A stretch of 64,000 nt of DNA, from positions 4,782,049-4,846,048 of the forward strand of contig OY282352.1 in assembly GCA_958295495.1 (NCBI GenBank), written 5' to 3'. Origin of the DNA: an uncultured Latescibacterota bacterium. GTDB taxonomy: Bacteria; Latescibacterota; UBA2968; UBA8231. The notes below the pieces were generated by a model. That model saw only the letters and a program-made list of their open reading frames with translations. It did no database searches and had not been told where the DNA came from. A program made the position numbers and the translations under genes. Shown in pieces: positions 25,050-32,937 of this stretch. The first letter of the stretch is position 1. Every line of letters starts with the position of its first letter.

Positions 25050-25080
25050 AGAGCTCCCCCGGTAACAGGGGGAGCTCTTT
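25050..25080 (+). terminator. Rho-independent terminator after the lipoprotein gene
   Basis: A perfect 11-bp GC-rich stem (AGAGCTCCCCC at 25050 and its complement at 25068) with a 7-nt loop, followed by TTGTGTT. The U run is modest. Confidence 0.8.
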
Positions 25081-25119
25081 GTGTTAAATTCTCGCGCAGA
25101 AGGAAGGGATGAACAAACC

Positions 25120-25314
25120 ATGATGTTCATGTTGTTCAAATTGCTGCTGGCGACAGCGATCGTGTTGCTGTGTTACGCTGTGTACCGGCAGCTAAGGGGC
25201 CGTCCCCGCAGCGGCACATCCAACAAGCGCGGCAGTATTGATCCGAGCCAAGTCGCCGAGGCCGAATACTGCATATTGGACGAAGAAGAGGTCAAAAGCG
25301 AAGATCGTGGCTAA
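25120..25314 (+). CDS. Small single-helix membrane protein upstream of holA
   Basis: A 64-residue protein: MMFMLFKLLLATAIVLLCYAV forms a membrane helix, then a basic stretch (RQLRGRPRSGTSNKRG) and an acidic end (YCILDEEEVKSEDRG). An open frame exists from a GTG at 25081, but that part overlaps the terminator region and adds nothing hydrophobic. The C-terminal 8 nt overlap the holA start, so coupling is likely. Small proteins of this shape are common; no function can be given. Confidence 0.6.
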   Translation: MMFMLFKLLLATAIVLLCYAVYRQLRGRPRSGTSNKRGSIDPSQVAEAEYCILDEEEVKSEDRG

Positions 25315-26341
25315 GAGAGCCAAAGGGCTGAGTCCCGAAGGGCTGCTGGCCGAAATCGCCAAGGGGGATATTCGGCCCTTTTATTTATTGCACGGAGACG
25401 AGGAATACGAGCGCGAATCCTTGGTCGCGTCTATGGTCGAATCCTTGGTGCCAGCCCAGACTCGGGATTTCAATCTCGACGTGCTGAGGGCCGAGCGCTT
25501 GGAGGTGCTGGATTTTTTTCAGGTCTATGAGACCTATCCCATGATGGCCGAGAGCCGGCTGATTGTGCTGCGCGATGCCGAGGCTCTAGCAGGCGACCAG
25601 TGCCGCGGCTTGGAGCGCGTGTTTGCAATGCCGGTGGCGACTAGTCGACTGCTGGTAGTGGGCCAAAAGGTCGATATGCGTCGGAAGTTTTTTCGCGAGC
25701 TCGTGCGAAAGGGGCGCGCTATAGAATTTAGGCCACCCTACGACAACCAAGTTCCACAGTGGATACAGCGGTACGCCAAGCGCCAAGGAGTGCCGATCGA
25801 GCCCGCAGCCCTCCAGCTACTCAGCCAGTACGTAGGGGCCAAGCCGCGCGAACTGGTCAGCGAGATAGAAAAGTTGATCAGTTTTGTCGGGGTGGGCCAG
25901 CCGATCACCGCTTCTGCGGTTGAACGAGTCGCTGGCATCACGCGCGGGACCAGCGTGTTTGATCTCGCCGATGCCCTCGGCAAAGGGCAGGGCAAGCTAG
26001 CCCAACAGCTAATACAAAAGTTTCTCAGCGAGGGAGAAGAGCCGACCCGCGCCGTAGCCATGGTCACCCGGCACTTTCAGCTTTTGCTCAAGGCTAAAGG
26101 GCTAATGGACAAGTCGCTGCCGCGCGACAAAATGGCCGCCGAATTGGGTGTTGCGCCGTTTTTTTTGTCCGGGTATTTGGAGCAGGCCCAGCGCCGCCCC
26201 ACCTCTTGGCTGTGGGCGGGATTGAGTGCCTTGAAGGAGGCCGATTGGTGCCTAAAATCGCAGGGGCGACGCCAGGAGCACTTGGTTTTGGAACTGCTGG
26301 TGGCCAAGTTGTGCAAGAAGCGCAAGCTTGACAATGGGTAG
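25307..26341 (+). CDS. holA: DNA polymerase III delta subunit
   Basis: A 344-residue protein with the delta-subunit layout: FYLLHGDEEYERESLVASMV (P-loop-like but degenerate), LRAERLEVLDFFQVYETYPM, RLIVLRDAE, then GVPIEPAALQLLSQYVG with PRELVSEIEKLISFVG, and SVFDLADALGKG before the helical collar domain. Delta opens the beta clamp in the clamp loader. The GTG at 25307 overlaps the previous gene; ORF sequence further upstream is the other frame of that small gene. Confidence 0.9.
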   Translation: MAKRAKGLSPEGLLAEIAKGDIRPFYLLHGDEEYERESLVASMVESLVPAQTRDFNLDVLRAERLEVLDFFQVYETYPMMAESRLIVLRDAEALAGDQCRGLERVFAMPVATSRLLVVGQKVDMRRKFFRELVRKGRAIEFRPPYDNQVPQWIQRYAKRQGVPIEPAALQLLSQYVGAKPRELVSEIEKLISFVGVGQPITASAVERVAGITRGTSVFDLADALGKGQGKLAQQLIQKFLSEGEEPTRAVAMVTRHFQLLLKAKGLMDKSLPRDKMAAELGVAPFFLSGYLEQAQRRPTSWLWAGLSALKEADWCLKSQGRRQEHLVLELLVAKLCKKRKLDNG

Positions 26342-26358
26342 TGCCAGAACTATAATTG

Positions 26359-26378
26359 AAACACAAGGTATTGTGTTT
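26359..26378. repeat. Perfect inverted repeat between holA and trxA
   Basis: AAACACAA, GGTA, TTGTGTTT: 8 bp with a 4-nt loop, in an AT-rich intergenic stretch 45-65 nt before the trxA start. It is not followed by a U run, so it may be an operator or a weak hairpin end of holA. Confidence 0.6.
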
Positions 26379-26423
26379 GTGTAACATGTTGAAAAGTATA
26401 AACTAACAAACAAAGGCCCTATC

Positions 26424-26750
26424 GTGAGCGAACCTATCGTCTTAACCGATGACAATTTCAGTGCCGAAGTCCTCAACGCCGGTCTGCCCGTGCTCGTGGA
26501 TTTCTGGGCGACGTGGTGCGGTCCATGCCGAGTGATTGCGCCGATTGTCCAAGAACTGAGTAGTGAATACGAGGGCAGGGCCAAAGTAGGCAAATTGGAT
26601 GTTGACGAAGCTCAGAAAACAGCAGCCGAATTCGGCATCCGCAGCATCCCCACCTTGCTCATTTTCAAAGGGGGCAAAGTCGCCGACCAGATAATTGGCG
26701 CCGTCCCCAAACGGCAAATCACCGAAAAGCTAGAAGCCGCATTGGCCTAA
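26424..26750 (+). CDS. trxA: Thioredoxin
   Basis: A 108-residue protein that is a textbook thioredoxin: VDFWATWCGPCRVIAP with the WCGPC redox site near 33-37, the buried aspartate in VLVDFW, KLDVDEAQKTAAEFGI, the cis-proline in IRSIPTLLIFKGG and the last helix. It reduces protein disulfides. The start is a GTG at 26424 with only a weak AAAGG before it. The gene stands alone between holA and the cNMP-binding protein. Confidence 0.95.
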   Translation: MSEPIVLTDDNFSAEVLNAGLPVLVDFWATWCGPCRVIAPIVQELSSEYEGRAKVGKLDVDEAQKTAAEFGIRSIPTLLIFKGGKVADQIIGAVPKRQITEKLEAALA

Positions 26751-26803
26751 TTGTGCAGCCGAGAGGGCCTGGGGCGTTGCCTGTCTGAGCGGAGGTGCTA
26801 ACC

Positions 26804-27382
26804 ATGCTGTCTAATCCTCTCTGGAGGCATGTCTTGCGTCGCCTGCAAGAGCGCGTAAGGAGCGGCCGCGAGGAGGAAGAGACCGCCACCTGCAAGCTCT
26901 TGAAGAAAGTACCCATTTTTCAGGAACTAAGTGGGCGAGAGCTGCACGAGATAGAAGAGATGCTCTACGGGCCCCGGGATTGGCAAGCCCGCGAGGCGAT
27001 TATCAACCAAGGGGATCCCGGGATGGGGCTGTACATCGTCGTCTCCGGCCAAGTGCGGATCGCACAGGTGGGCGACGATGGGCTCGAGAAGCAGCTAGCT
27101 ACCTTGACCCGTGGGGATTTTTTTGGCGAACAGGCTCTTGTAGATCAATCGCTGCGCCCGGCTTCGGCGTACGCCGTCCAACCTTGTAGTCTCCTCGTGT
27201 TTTGTCGCCCCGACTTACTCGAAATCATAGAGAGCAACATCCCGCTCGCCTTGAAGATAGTTGAGGGCTTGGCGCGAGCGATCTCGGCCGACGTACTCGA
27301 ACTCATGGAAAAACTCTCAATGCAGTTGCGCGACCCCGAGCGCTTGTTAAAAGGAGCGCGACGAGCAGGCAGTATCCAATGA
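26804..27382 (+). CDS. Cyclic-nucleotide-binding-domain protein without DNA-binding domain
   Basis: A 192-residue protein. After a charged N-terminal helix comes a cNMP-binding domain (about 35-150): LKKVPIFQELSGRELHEIEE, QGDPGMGLYIVVSGQVRI and FFGEQALVDQSLRPASAYA, which corresponds to the phosphate-binding cassette. There is no helix-turn-helix; the C-terminal 50 residues are helical. It is therefore not a CRP-type regulator but perhaps a sensor that acts on a partner. The ATG at 26804 has GGAGGT before it. It overlaps the AI-2E-type transporter gene by 4 nt, which suggests control of that protein. Confidence 0.82.
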   Translation: MLSNPLWRHVLRRLQERVRSGREEEETATCKLLKKVPIFQELSGRELHEIEEMLYGPRDWQAREAIINQGDPGMGLYIVVSGQVRIAQVGDDGLEKQLATLTRGDFFGEQALVDQSLRPASAYAVQPCSLLVFCRPDLLEIIESNIPLALKIVEGLARAISADVLELMEKLSMQLRDPERLLKGARRAGSIQ

Positions 27383-28770
27383 TGAATTGGCAAGTCAAAA
27401 TCGCCATCGGCTTAGTGGCAGCAGCAGTCGCTGGGTGGTTCCTATACGAGATTCGCGGCATCCTCACTCCTTTTGTGTTGGCTTTCGTCCTGGCCTATGT
27501 CCTCTACCCAATAATCGATTGGATGGAGAGAAAGGGGTTAGGGCGGGTTTGGAGTACCCTCCTCGTCTTTTCGCTCGTTTTTGCCGGGTTGGGGTTGGGC
27601 GCATTCAAGGTTGGAGACAAGCTGACTGGAGAAACGGTCGATAGAGTTTTTACCATCGCCAACACCGGAGACAAACTCTCAATTATCCAAGGGATGGCTT
27701 GGGAAGACGATTCGCGGGAACAGCCGTTTGTCCTAAGAGGGGAACACCGCTGGCCGCTAGAAATCGCTCCCATGGAGGAGTTGGCAGTTCACCTGAGCTT
27801 TGTTCCCAAGGACCATGAACCGGCTGCAAACGCGCTCTTGATCGCGTACTCGCAGGGGAAGGACGAGCACCTCCAGCGCATTAACGTCCACGGCAATAGC
27901 GGTTCGTCCACAGGAGGCCAAGCGGCCGGCAAACCGGGTTCCATTGTGTTTTCGCGCGTTGATATTGGCTTTGGCGAGGCCGACCCCAACGTCTTGGTGG
28001 AAATCGGCGATAGAATGTTGACGGAAACCAGCGCTAGGGCTGCAAAAATTCAGCCCATGCTACAGCCCTATTTGGGGAGCGATTTCCGCCTCGCCGAGTT
28101 GATCCGGAAGCACGGCGAGCGGCTGATGAAGACCATGTTGGGGGGCACTACGATGTTTATCGGGGGCGTAATCTCGGGCCTTACTTTTGCGGTGATCGTG
28201 CCGTTTGTGGCGTTCTTCTTCCTCAAAGAGGGGCGGTGCTTGACGCGATGCCTGATTGCGCTCGTTCCCAACGCCTATTTTGAGTTGTGCTTAAACCTAA
28301 TGTACCGGGCCAATAAACAGATCGGGAATTATATCCGCGGCCAGCTTTTGGCCGTCCTCGTCGTATCGTTGCTCTCGATTAGCGGCTTGTCCATTATCGG
28401 CGTCTATTATGCCCTACCTCTGGGGTTGCTCGCCGGGTTGGCCAACGTAATTCCGTATCTCGGGCCATTGATCGGGATCGTCTGCTCTTCGATTGTGGCT
28501 TTAGCTACTGGCGGTGGTTTGGCGATGGTGGCCAAAGTGATCGTTATGTTCTTGGTCATTCAACTGATCGACAACGTACTCATTCAGCCCATGATGGTGG
28601 CCAAAAGCGTCGAACTGCACCCTTTGGTCGTTCTCTTTGTCGTCTTGGTGGGCAGCCAGTTCATGGGCATTATTGGGATGCTGATCGCCGTACCGCTCAC
28701 GGGTATAGCGAAAGTGACCGGCCAAACCATCTACGAAGGGGTTAGGCAATACCGGTTTAGAGTAGGTTGA
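27379..28770 (+). CDS. AI-2E/PerM-family transporter with an inserted Ig-like domain
   Basis: A 463-residue membrane protein. The core is the AI-2E exporter family: helices at about 5-25 and 30-48 (PFVLAFVLAYVLYPIIDWME), a third at 58-75, then the C-terminal block with GLTFAVIVPFVAFFFLKEG, GLANVIPYLGPLIGI and IDNVLIQPMMVAKSVELHP. Family members are usually near 350 residues. The excess is residues about 87-175, which read like an Ig-fold of the ASH/choice-anchor type: VFTIANTGDKLSI, PLEIAPMEELAVHLSFVP, and a final RINVHGN. It should face the periplasm. Substrates of the family are diverse and mostly unknown. Confidence 0.8.
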   Translation: MMNWQVKIAIGLVAAAVAGWFLYEIRGILTPFVLAFVLAYVLYPIIDWMERKGLGRVWSTLLVFSLVFAGLGLGAFKVGDKLTGETVDRVFTIANTGDKLSIIQGMAWEDDSREQPFVLRGEHRWPLEIAPMEELAVHLSFVPKDHEPAANALLIAYSQGKDEHLQRINVHGNSGSSTGGQAAGKPGSIVFSRVDIGFGEADPNVLVEIGDRMLTETSARAAKIQPMLQPYLGSDFRLAELIRKHGERLMKTMLGGTTMFIGGVISGLTFAVIVPFVAFFFLKEGRCLTRCLIALVPNAYFELCLNLMYRANKQIGNYIRGQLLAVLVVSLLSISGLSIIGVYYALPLGLLAGLANVIPYLGPLIGIVCSSIVALATGGGLAMVAKVIVMFLVIQLIDNVLIQPMMVAKSVELHPLVVLFVVLVGSQFMGIIGMLIAVPLTGIAKVTGQTIYEGVRQYRFRVG

Positions 28771-28795
28771 CAAACCTATACATATTGCTTAACTA
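28767..28795 (+). promoter_or_regulatory. Candidate promoter of the cold-shock/clpX unit
   Basis: TTGACA at 28767-28772, overlapping the stop of the transporter gene, then 17 nt and TAACTA at 28790-28795. The TTG start of the cold-shock gene is at 28864. Confidence 0.45.
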
Positions 28796-28863
28796 CATCC
28801 TTTATATCCCGAACTTCAGTAAGAGGCATTTAAGGCCCTTTAGGGGTAGGAGGAATAGATTAA

Positions 28864-29502
28864 TTGGGTAGTTCAATACACTTAGAAAGCACGGTGGTGA
28901 GCGAACTGGCTCAACGCATAGGGGACGCTCGCAAGCTCTACGGAAACGATAGTCCTTACGTCATAGGTATGATGACGGCTGTCGAGTGGATAGCCCAAGG
29001 TGCCGAGGGCGGCCAAGGTCTCAAGCAAGACCTGCTCGCCCGCGTTCTGGAGAGCGAAGGCAAGAAGCAGCCATCTCGGCCGATCACCGGCAGTGCGGAT
29101 AGCAGCCCCCCAACGCATGAACGCCGCGCCCTAGCGGAAAACACTTGGACTCGAGGCATAGTCAAGTGGTTTAACAACGATAAAGGATATGGTTTTATTT
29201 CTACAGACAGCCATGTCGATGTCTTTGTCCACTGGCGCGATATTTCATCTTGGGACCGCAGTTTGACCCAAGATGACGAAGTTGAGTTCATGGTGGTCCG
29301 TACCGCCAAGGGGTTCCAAGCCATCAACGTGATGAAGGCCGGCCAAGACAAGGCCGAAGAGGAGGCTGATTCGGCCGCCCCGCCCGAGTCCATCGACGAA
29401 ACCGGAGAGGCCGAGCACACCGACGGCGACCCCTCTGAGAGCGAAGACAGTGCCTTGGAACTCCAAGACGACGAGGACAGGGCTGTAGGGGAAGATGGGT
29501 AA
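28864..29502 (+). CDS. Cold-shock-domain protein with N-terminal extension and acidic tail
   Basis: A 212-residue protein. Residues about 95-160 form a cold-shock domain: GIVKWFNNDKGYGFIS (RNP1-like) and VDVFVHWRDIS (RNP2-like). The 90 residues before it are helical with no known domain; the last 50 are strongly acidic (EEEADSAAPPESIDETGE). The TTG start is supported by AGGAGGAA 8 nt upstream; there is no ATG in reach. It likely binds single-stranded RNA. It overlaps clpX by 8 nt, so the two are co-translated, which is an odd pairing. Confidence 0.82.
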   Translation: MGSSIHLESTVVSELAQRIGDARKLYGNDSPYVIGMMTAVEWIAQGAEGGQGLKQDLLARVLESEGKKQPSRPITGSADSSPPTHERRALAENTWTRGIVKWFNNDKGYGFISTDSHVDVFVHWRDISSWDRSLTQDDEVEFMVVRTAKGFQAINVMKAGQDKAEEEADSAAPPESIDETGEAEHTDGDPSESEDSALELQDDEDRAVGEDG

Positions 29503-30721
29503 AAAAACGCCCGATATAGCCTGTTCGTTCTGCGGCAAGGGGGGCGACGAAGTCGAAAAGGTCATTCAGGGGCCTTCGGTGTATATATGCAGTGAATGCG
29601 TCGGCTTGTGCACCGAGGTGCTGGAAGAGGACGACAAGCACGAGCTCAGTCTCAACGGCCGCCCCCTGCCCAAGCCCGCCGAAATCAAGACCCATCTCGA
29701 CGCGCATATTATCGGCCAAGAACGCGCCAAAAAAGCGCTCTCGGTCGCCGTGTACAATCACTACAAGCGAGTACATTCCGGTGCTGCGGATGTCCAGCTC
29801 AGCAAGAGCAATATCCTACTCATCGGCCCCACCGGAGTGGGCAAGACGCTTTTAGCGGAGACGTTGGCACGCATATTAGAAGTGCCCTTTGCCATCGTCG
29901 ATGCCACCGTCCTCACCGAGGCCGGATACGTGGGCGAGGACGTGGAAAATATCCTCGTGCGGCTCCTCCAAGCCGCGGATTACGATGTCAAACAAGCCGA
30001 GCGCGGGATCTTGTTTATCGACGAGCTGGACAAAGTAGCCCGCAAGTCCGGCAATCCCTCCATAACCCGCGACGTTTCAGGCGAAGGTGTCCAACAGGAG
30101 CTTCTCAAGATCTTAGAGGGGACGGTATCGGGGGTGCCACCGAAGGGGGGACGTAAACATCCCGAACAGCCCTTGGTACAAATAAACACTAAAAACATTC
30201 TCTTTATCTGCGGAGGTGCTTTCGATGGGCTGGACAAAATTATCAGCCAGCGCATCGGGACTCAGGCCATAGGATTTGGCAGTCCCCTCGACGACCGCGA
30301 GGAAGTGGACGGGGCCAATCTGCTGGCGCGAGTCGAACCCGAAGAATTGATCCAGTACGGCCTAATTCCCGAGTTGATTGGTCGCTTGCCGGTGGTGGGT
30401 ATCTTACACCCCCTCAGTGATCAGGTGCTAATGGACATCCTGCTCAAACCGCGGAACGCACTCGTCAAACAGTATCAGAAGCTGTTTGAGATGGATGGTA
30501 TTGCCCTGCGGTTTGAAGAGGAGGCCCTGAATAAGGTCGTCGAATTGACCCAAGAAAAGGAGATGGGCGCGCGCGGTCTGCGGGCAGTCTTAGAGACCGT
30601 CATGTTTGAAATCATGTTCGATCTCCCGACCCGGGACGACATCGCCGAATGCGTCATTACCAAAGAGTTCATCGAAAACAAGGCCCCGCCGACTTTTGTG
30701 TACAACAAGAAGCGAGCTTGA
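29495..30721 (+). CDS. clpX: ATP-dependent Clp protease ATP-binding subunit ClpX
   Basis: A 408-residue AAA+ unfoldase. The N-terminal zinc domain has CSFCGKGG and CSECVGLC; then come GQERAKKALSVAVYNHYKR, Walker A GPTGVGKT, Walker B ILFIDELDK, GYVGEDVENIL (pore loop GYVG), the RKSGNPSITRDVSGEGVQQ stretch and sensor regions up to EMGARGLRAV. The IGF loop that docks on ClpP is visible as IGFGS. clpP is not next to it but 1.4 kb away on the opposite strand. Confidence 0.97.
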   Translation: MGKKTPDIACSFCGKGGDEVEKVIQGPSVYICSECVGLCTEVLEEDDKHELSLNGRPLPKPAEIKTHLDAHIIGQERAKKALSVAVYNHYKRVHSGAADVQLSKSNILLIGPTGVGKTLLAETLARILEVPFAIVDATVLTEAGYVGEDVENILVRLLQAADYDVKQAERGILFIDELDKVARKSGNPSITRDVSGEGVQQELLKILEGTVSGVPPKGGRKHPEQPLVQINTKNILFICGGAFDGLDKIISQRIGTQAIGFGSPLDDREEVDGANLLARVEPEELIQYGLIPELIGRLPVVGILHPLSDQVLMDILLKPRNALVKQYQKLFEMDGIALRFEEEALNKVVELTQEKEMGARGLRAVLETVMFEIMFDLPTRDDIAECVITKEFIENKAPPTFVYNKKRA

Positions 30722-30724
30722 TTT

Positions 30725-30749
30725 CTCAACCGGGCGTTGAGCTTTAATT
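30725..30749 (+). terminator. Weak hairpin after clpX
   Basis: CTCAAC, CGGGC, GTTGAG (6-bp stem at 30725-30741) followed by CTTTAATT. The stem is short, so this is only a possible terminator. Confidence 0.3.
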
Positions 30750-30813
30750 ATGTCCCTTTTCCGCTGGCGAGTACGTGCTGCCGGAGAAGGGGCTTTTTTG
30801 TGGGAAACGCGCC

Positions 30814-32097
30814 ATGCAGTCTAGGCACTATCCATCGCGGGTGCTGTGGCGGCACCAGCCTGCGGCCGCGGCGGCGGGCGCGGTCGGGGAAGTGGCCGTG
30901 CGGGGGCGGCTCCTCTACCTCTCCGAAGGGCGGGGGCGGATCGCAGACGAGAGCGAAGAGGTTGATTTCGTCGTGAAGACGCAGGCAGAAGGGATAAAAG
31001 CCGGAGATATAGTCGAGCTATATGGGGTTGCTGTAGAAGGAGTTATAGACGTTAGTCAAATCCGTTTGTTAGCCCTTGGCGGCGCGGCGTGGCACCAGGG
31101 GGATTGGGCGCGGTTCCACGCCGATGGGTTGTGGGCGAATATGCGGGTGCGGTCCGCCGTGTTAGACTCCGTCCGCGATTTTTTTCGCGACGCGAACTTC
31201 CTCGCCGTGGAGACGCCCACTTTGGCCCGCGCCTCGGCGCAAGAGGAACACATCCAGCTATTCGCCACAGAGTACCAAGCAGATAAGGCGCAAGAGCCGC
31301 TTTATCTTGCTCCCTCTCCCGAGCTGTACATGAAGCGGTTGCTAGGGGTGGGCTTTGAGCGGATTTACCAGATCAGCCGCTCGTACCGCAATGGGGAGCT
31401 AGGGCCGCAACACAATCCCGAATTTACCCTAATCGAATGGTATCGGGCGTATGCTAGTTACGAGGAAATCATGGCCGATGTCGAGAATTTGGTGGCCCAT
31501 GTGGTGAAAAGCGTCTTGGGGCAGTCTAGCGTGGTCCGGGCAGAGCGCGAGATCGGCGTACAGCCGCCGTGGGAGCGGGTCCGCGTCCGCGATGCCTTTG
31601 CGCGCTGGGCCGCGGTCGATTTAGAGGCCTGTGCAGACGCGGAATCGCTTTTTCGCCGCGCCCGTGCCTTGGGCTATGGCAGCGCTAGACGAGAGGACAG
31701 TTGGGAGGACTTATACCACAAAATTCTGCTGGAAAAAGTCGAGCCAGAATTGGCTAAACTAGGAGCTGTCCACCTTTTCGATTACCCTCGGCAGTTGGCC
31801 GCATTGGCCAAACTAAAAGAAGGCGATCCGGCCGTAGCCGAGAGAACGGAAGCATATTTGGGAGGGGTGGAGCTATCGAATGGCTATACCGAGTTAAACG
31901 ACCCAGCCCAACAGCGCGCGCGCTTTGCGCAAAGCGCGCAGTCGGGGGGCGCACCGGCCGACGAGGCGTTTCTCGCGGCTATGGAGCGGGGCATTCCGCC
32001 GGCTGGTGGCGTGGCCTTGGGGTTGGATCGGTTGGTCATGGTCGTTGCCGGTGCGTCTTGCTTAGACGAGGTGATCGCCTTTCCGCTGGGTCATTAG
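30814..32097 (+). CDS. epmA: EpmA/GenX-like lysyl-tRNA-synthetase paralogue
   Basis: A 427-residue protein. The N-terminal 95 residues resemble an OB-type domain (GEVAVRGRLLYLSEGRGRIA), which classic EpmA lacks or has reduced. The catalytic class II core follows: MRVRSAVLDSVRDFFRDANF (motif 1), FERIYQISRSYRNGELGPQHNPEFTLIEWY split around motif 2, and motif 3 as GVALGLDRLVMVVAG. EpmA ligates beta-lysine to elongation factor P. Neither efp nor epmB is in the window, so the target is inferred from the family only. The ATG at 30814 is the first that gives a natural N-terminus. It converges with clpP (4-nt overlap). Confidence 0.83.
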   Translation: MQSRHYPSRVLWRHQPAAAAAGAVGEVAVRGRLLYLSEGRGRIADESEEVDFVVKTQAEGIKAGDIVELYGVAVEGVIDVSQIRLLALGGAAWHQGDWARFHADGLWANMRVRSAVLDSVRDFFRDANFLAVETPTLARASAQEEHIQLFATEYQADKAQEPLYLAPSPELYMKRLLGVGFERIYQISRSYRNGELGPQHNPEFTLIEWYRAYASYEEIMADVENLVAHVVKSVLGQSSVVRAEREIGVQPPWERVRVRDAFARWAAVDLEACADAESLFRRARALGYGSARREDSWEDLYHKILLEKVEPELAKLGAVHLFDYPRQLAALAKLKEGDPAVAERTEAYLGGVELSNGYTELNDPAQQRARFAQSAQSGGAPADEAFLAAMERGIPPAGGVALGLDRLVMVVAGASCLDEVIAFPLGH

Positions 32098-32699
32098 TCG
32101 GCGAGGGCTGCCAGCTCTTTTTCGGACGTCAGCAAGCCGTCGATTAGGCCGAAGTCGATCGCCTCTGCAGGCGAAAGAAAGTAATCGCGCTCGGTGACCA
32201 GTTCGATGCGCTCGAGCGGCTGGCCGGTATCTTGGACTAAGAGCTGGTTGAGCCGGTCGCGCCACTCCACGATTTCGCGGGCGTGGATTTCGATGTCGGC
32301 CGCTTGGCCGCGGAGGCCTCCCCAAGGCTGGTGTAGCATGAGCCGAGAATGAGCAAGGGCGTGGCGCTTGCCCTTGGTCCCGCCGGCGAGGAGGATCGCG
32401 CTCATGCTGTACGCTTGGCCGATGCACAGCGTCGCTACGTCGCAGGGGACGTACTTCATGGTGTCGTAGATGGCCAAGCCAGCCGTGAGGCTGCCGCCGG
32501 GGCTGTTGATGTAGAGCGAGATGTCTTTCTTGGGATCTTCCGAGGTCAGAAAGAGCAACTGGGCGATGACGAGGTTGGCTTCGTGGTCGTCGATCGGGGT
32601 GCTGATGAAGATGATCCGCTCCTTGAGGAGGCGAGAGAAAATATCGTAGGCGCGCTCGCCGCGGCCGGTCTGTTCGATTACTACGGGTACGATGGCCAT
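32094..32699 (-). CDS. clpP: ATP-dependent Clp protease proteolytic subunit ClpP
   Basis: A 201-residue protein with the ClpP catalytic triad in place: serine in GQAYSMSAILL (near 98), histidine in SRLMLHQPWGG (near 123) and aspartate in TERDYFLSPAEA (near 172). The sequence around the serine is YSM rather than the common ASM. It starts with MAIVPVVIEQTGRGERAYDI, so a short propeptide at most. Together with ClpX it degrades ssrA-tagged and other proteins. It has its own promoter and is not in an operon with clpX. Confidence 0.96.
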   Translation of the reverse strand: MAIVPVVIEQTGRGERAYDIFSRLLKERIIFISTPIDDHEANLVIAQLLFLTSEDPKKDISLYINSPGGSLTAGLAIYDTMKYVPCDVATLCIGQAYSMSAILLAGGTKGKRHALAHSRLMLHQPWGGLRGQAADIEIHAREIVEWRDRLNQLLVQDTGQPLERIELVTERDYFLSPAEAIDFGLIDGLLTSEKELAALAD

Positions 32700-32748
32700 G
32701 TCCTATTCTGTCGTGAGAAGAGAACCGATTAGCTGATTAGATTAATGG

Positions 32749-32777
32749 ACTATAGGCGATGCCCAATATAGTGTCAA
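32749..32777 (-). promoter_or_regulatory. Candidate promoter of clpP
   Basis: On the minus strand TTGACA (32777-32772), 17 nt, TATAGT (32754-32749). It is the closest to the standard sigma-70 consensus in this window. Predicted leader is about 43 nt. Confidence 0.65.
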
Positions 32778-32797
32778 TGGGGCACCGCACAGGTCGG

Positions 32798-32826
32798 TTG
32801 ACCGCGCTGGGTCGGTGCGGTACATT
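32798..32826 (+). promoter_or_regulatory. Candidate promoter of coaE-gcvT-gcvP
   Basis: TTGACC at 32798-32803, 17 nt, TACATT at 32821-32826 (running on as TTAC). It lies back to back with the clpP promoter and would give a leader of about 105 nt before the coaE start. Confidence 0.5.
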
Positions 32827-32937
32827 TTACCCTGTTCGCAGCGCGTCGTTGCCCACCGAAGGTTTCTCCCTTAACTCACTGCAAGGCATAGTGGTACGAT
32901 TTTTTGAATTCCGTTGGTTGGCCCTAGCTGGTCGCGG

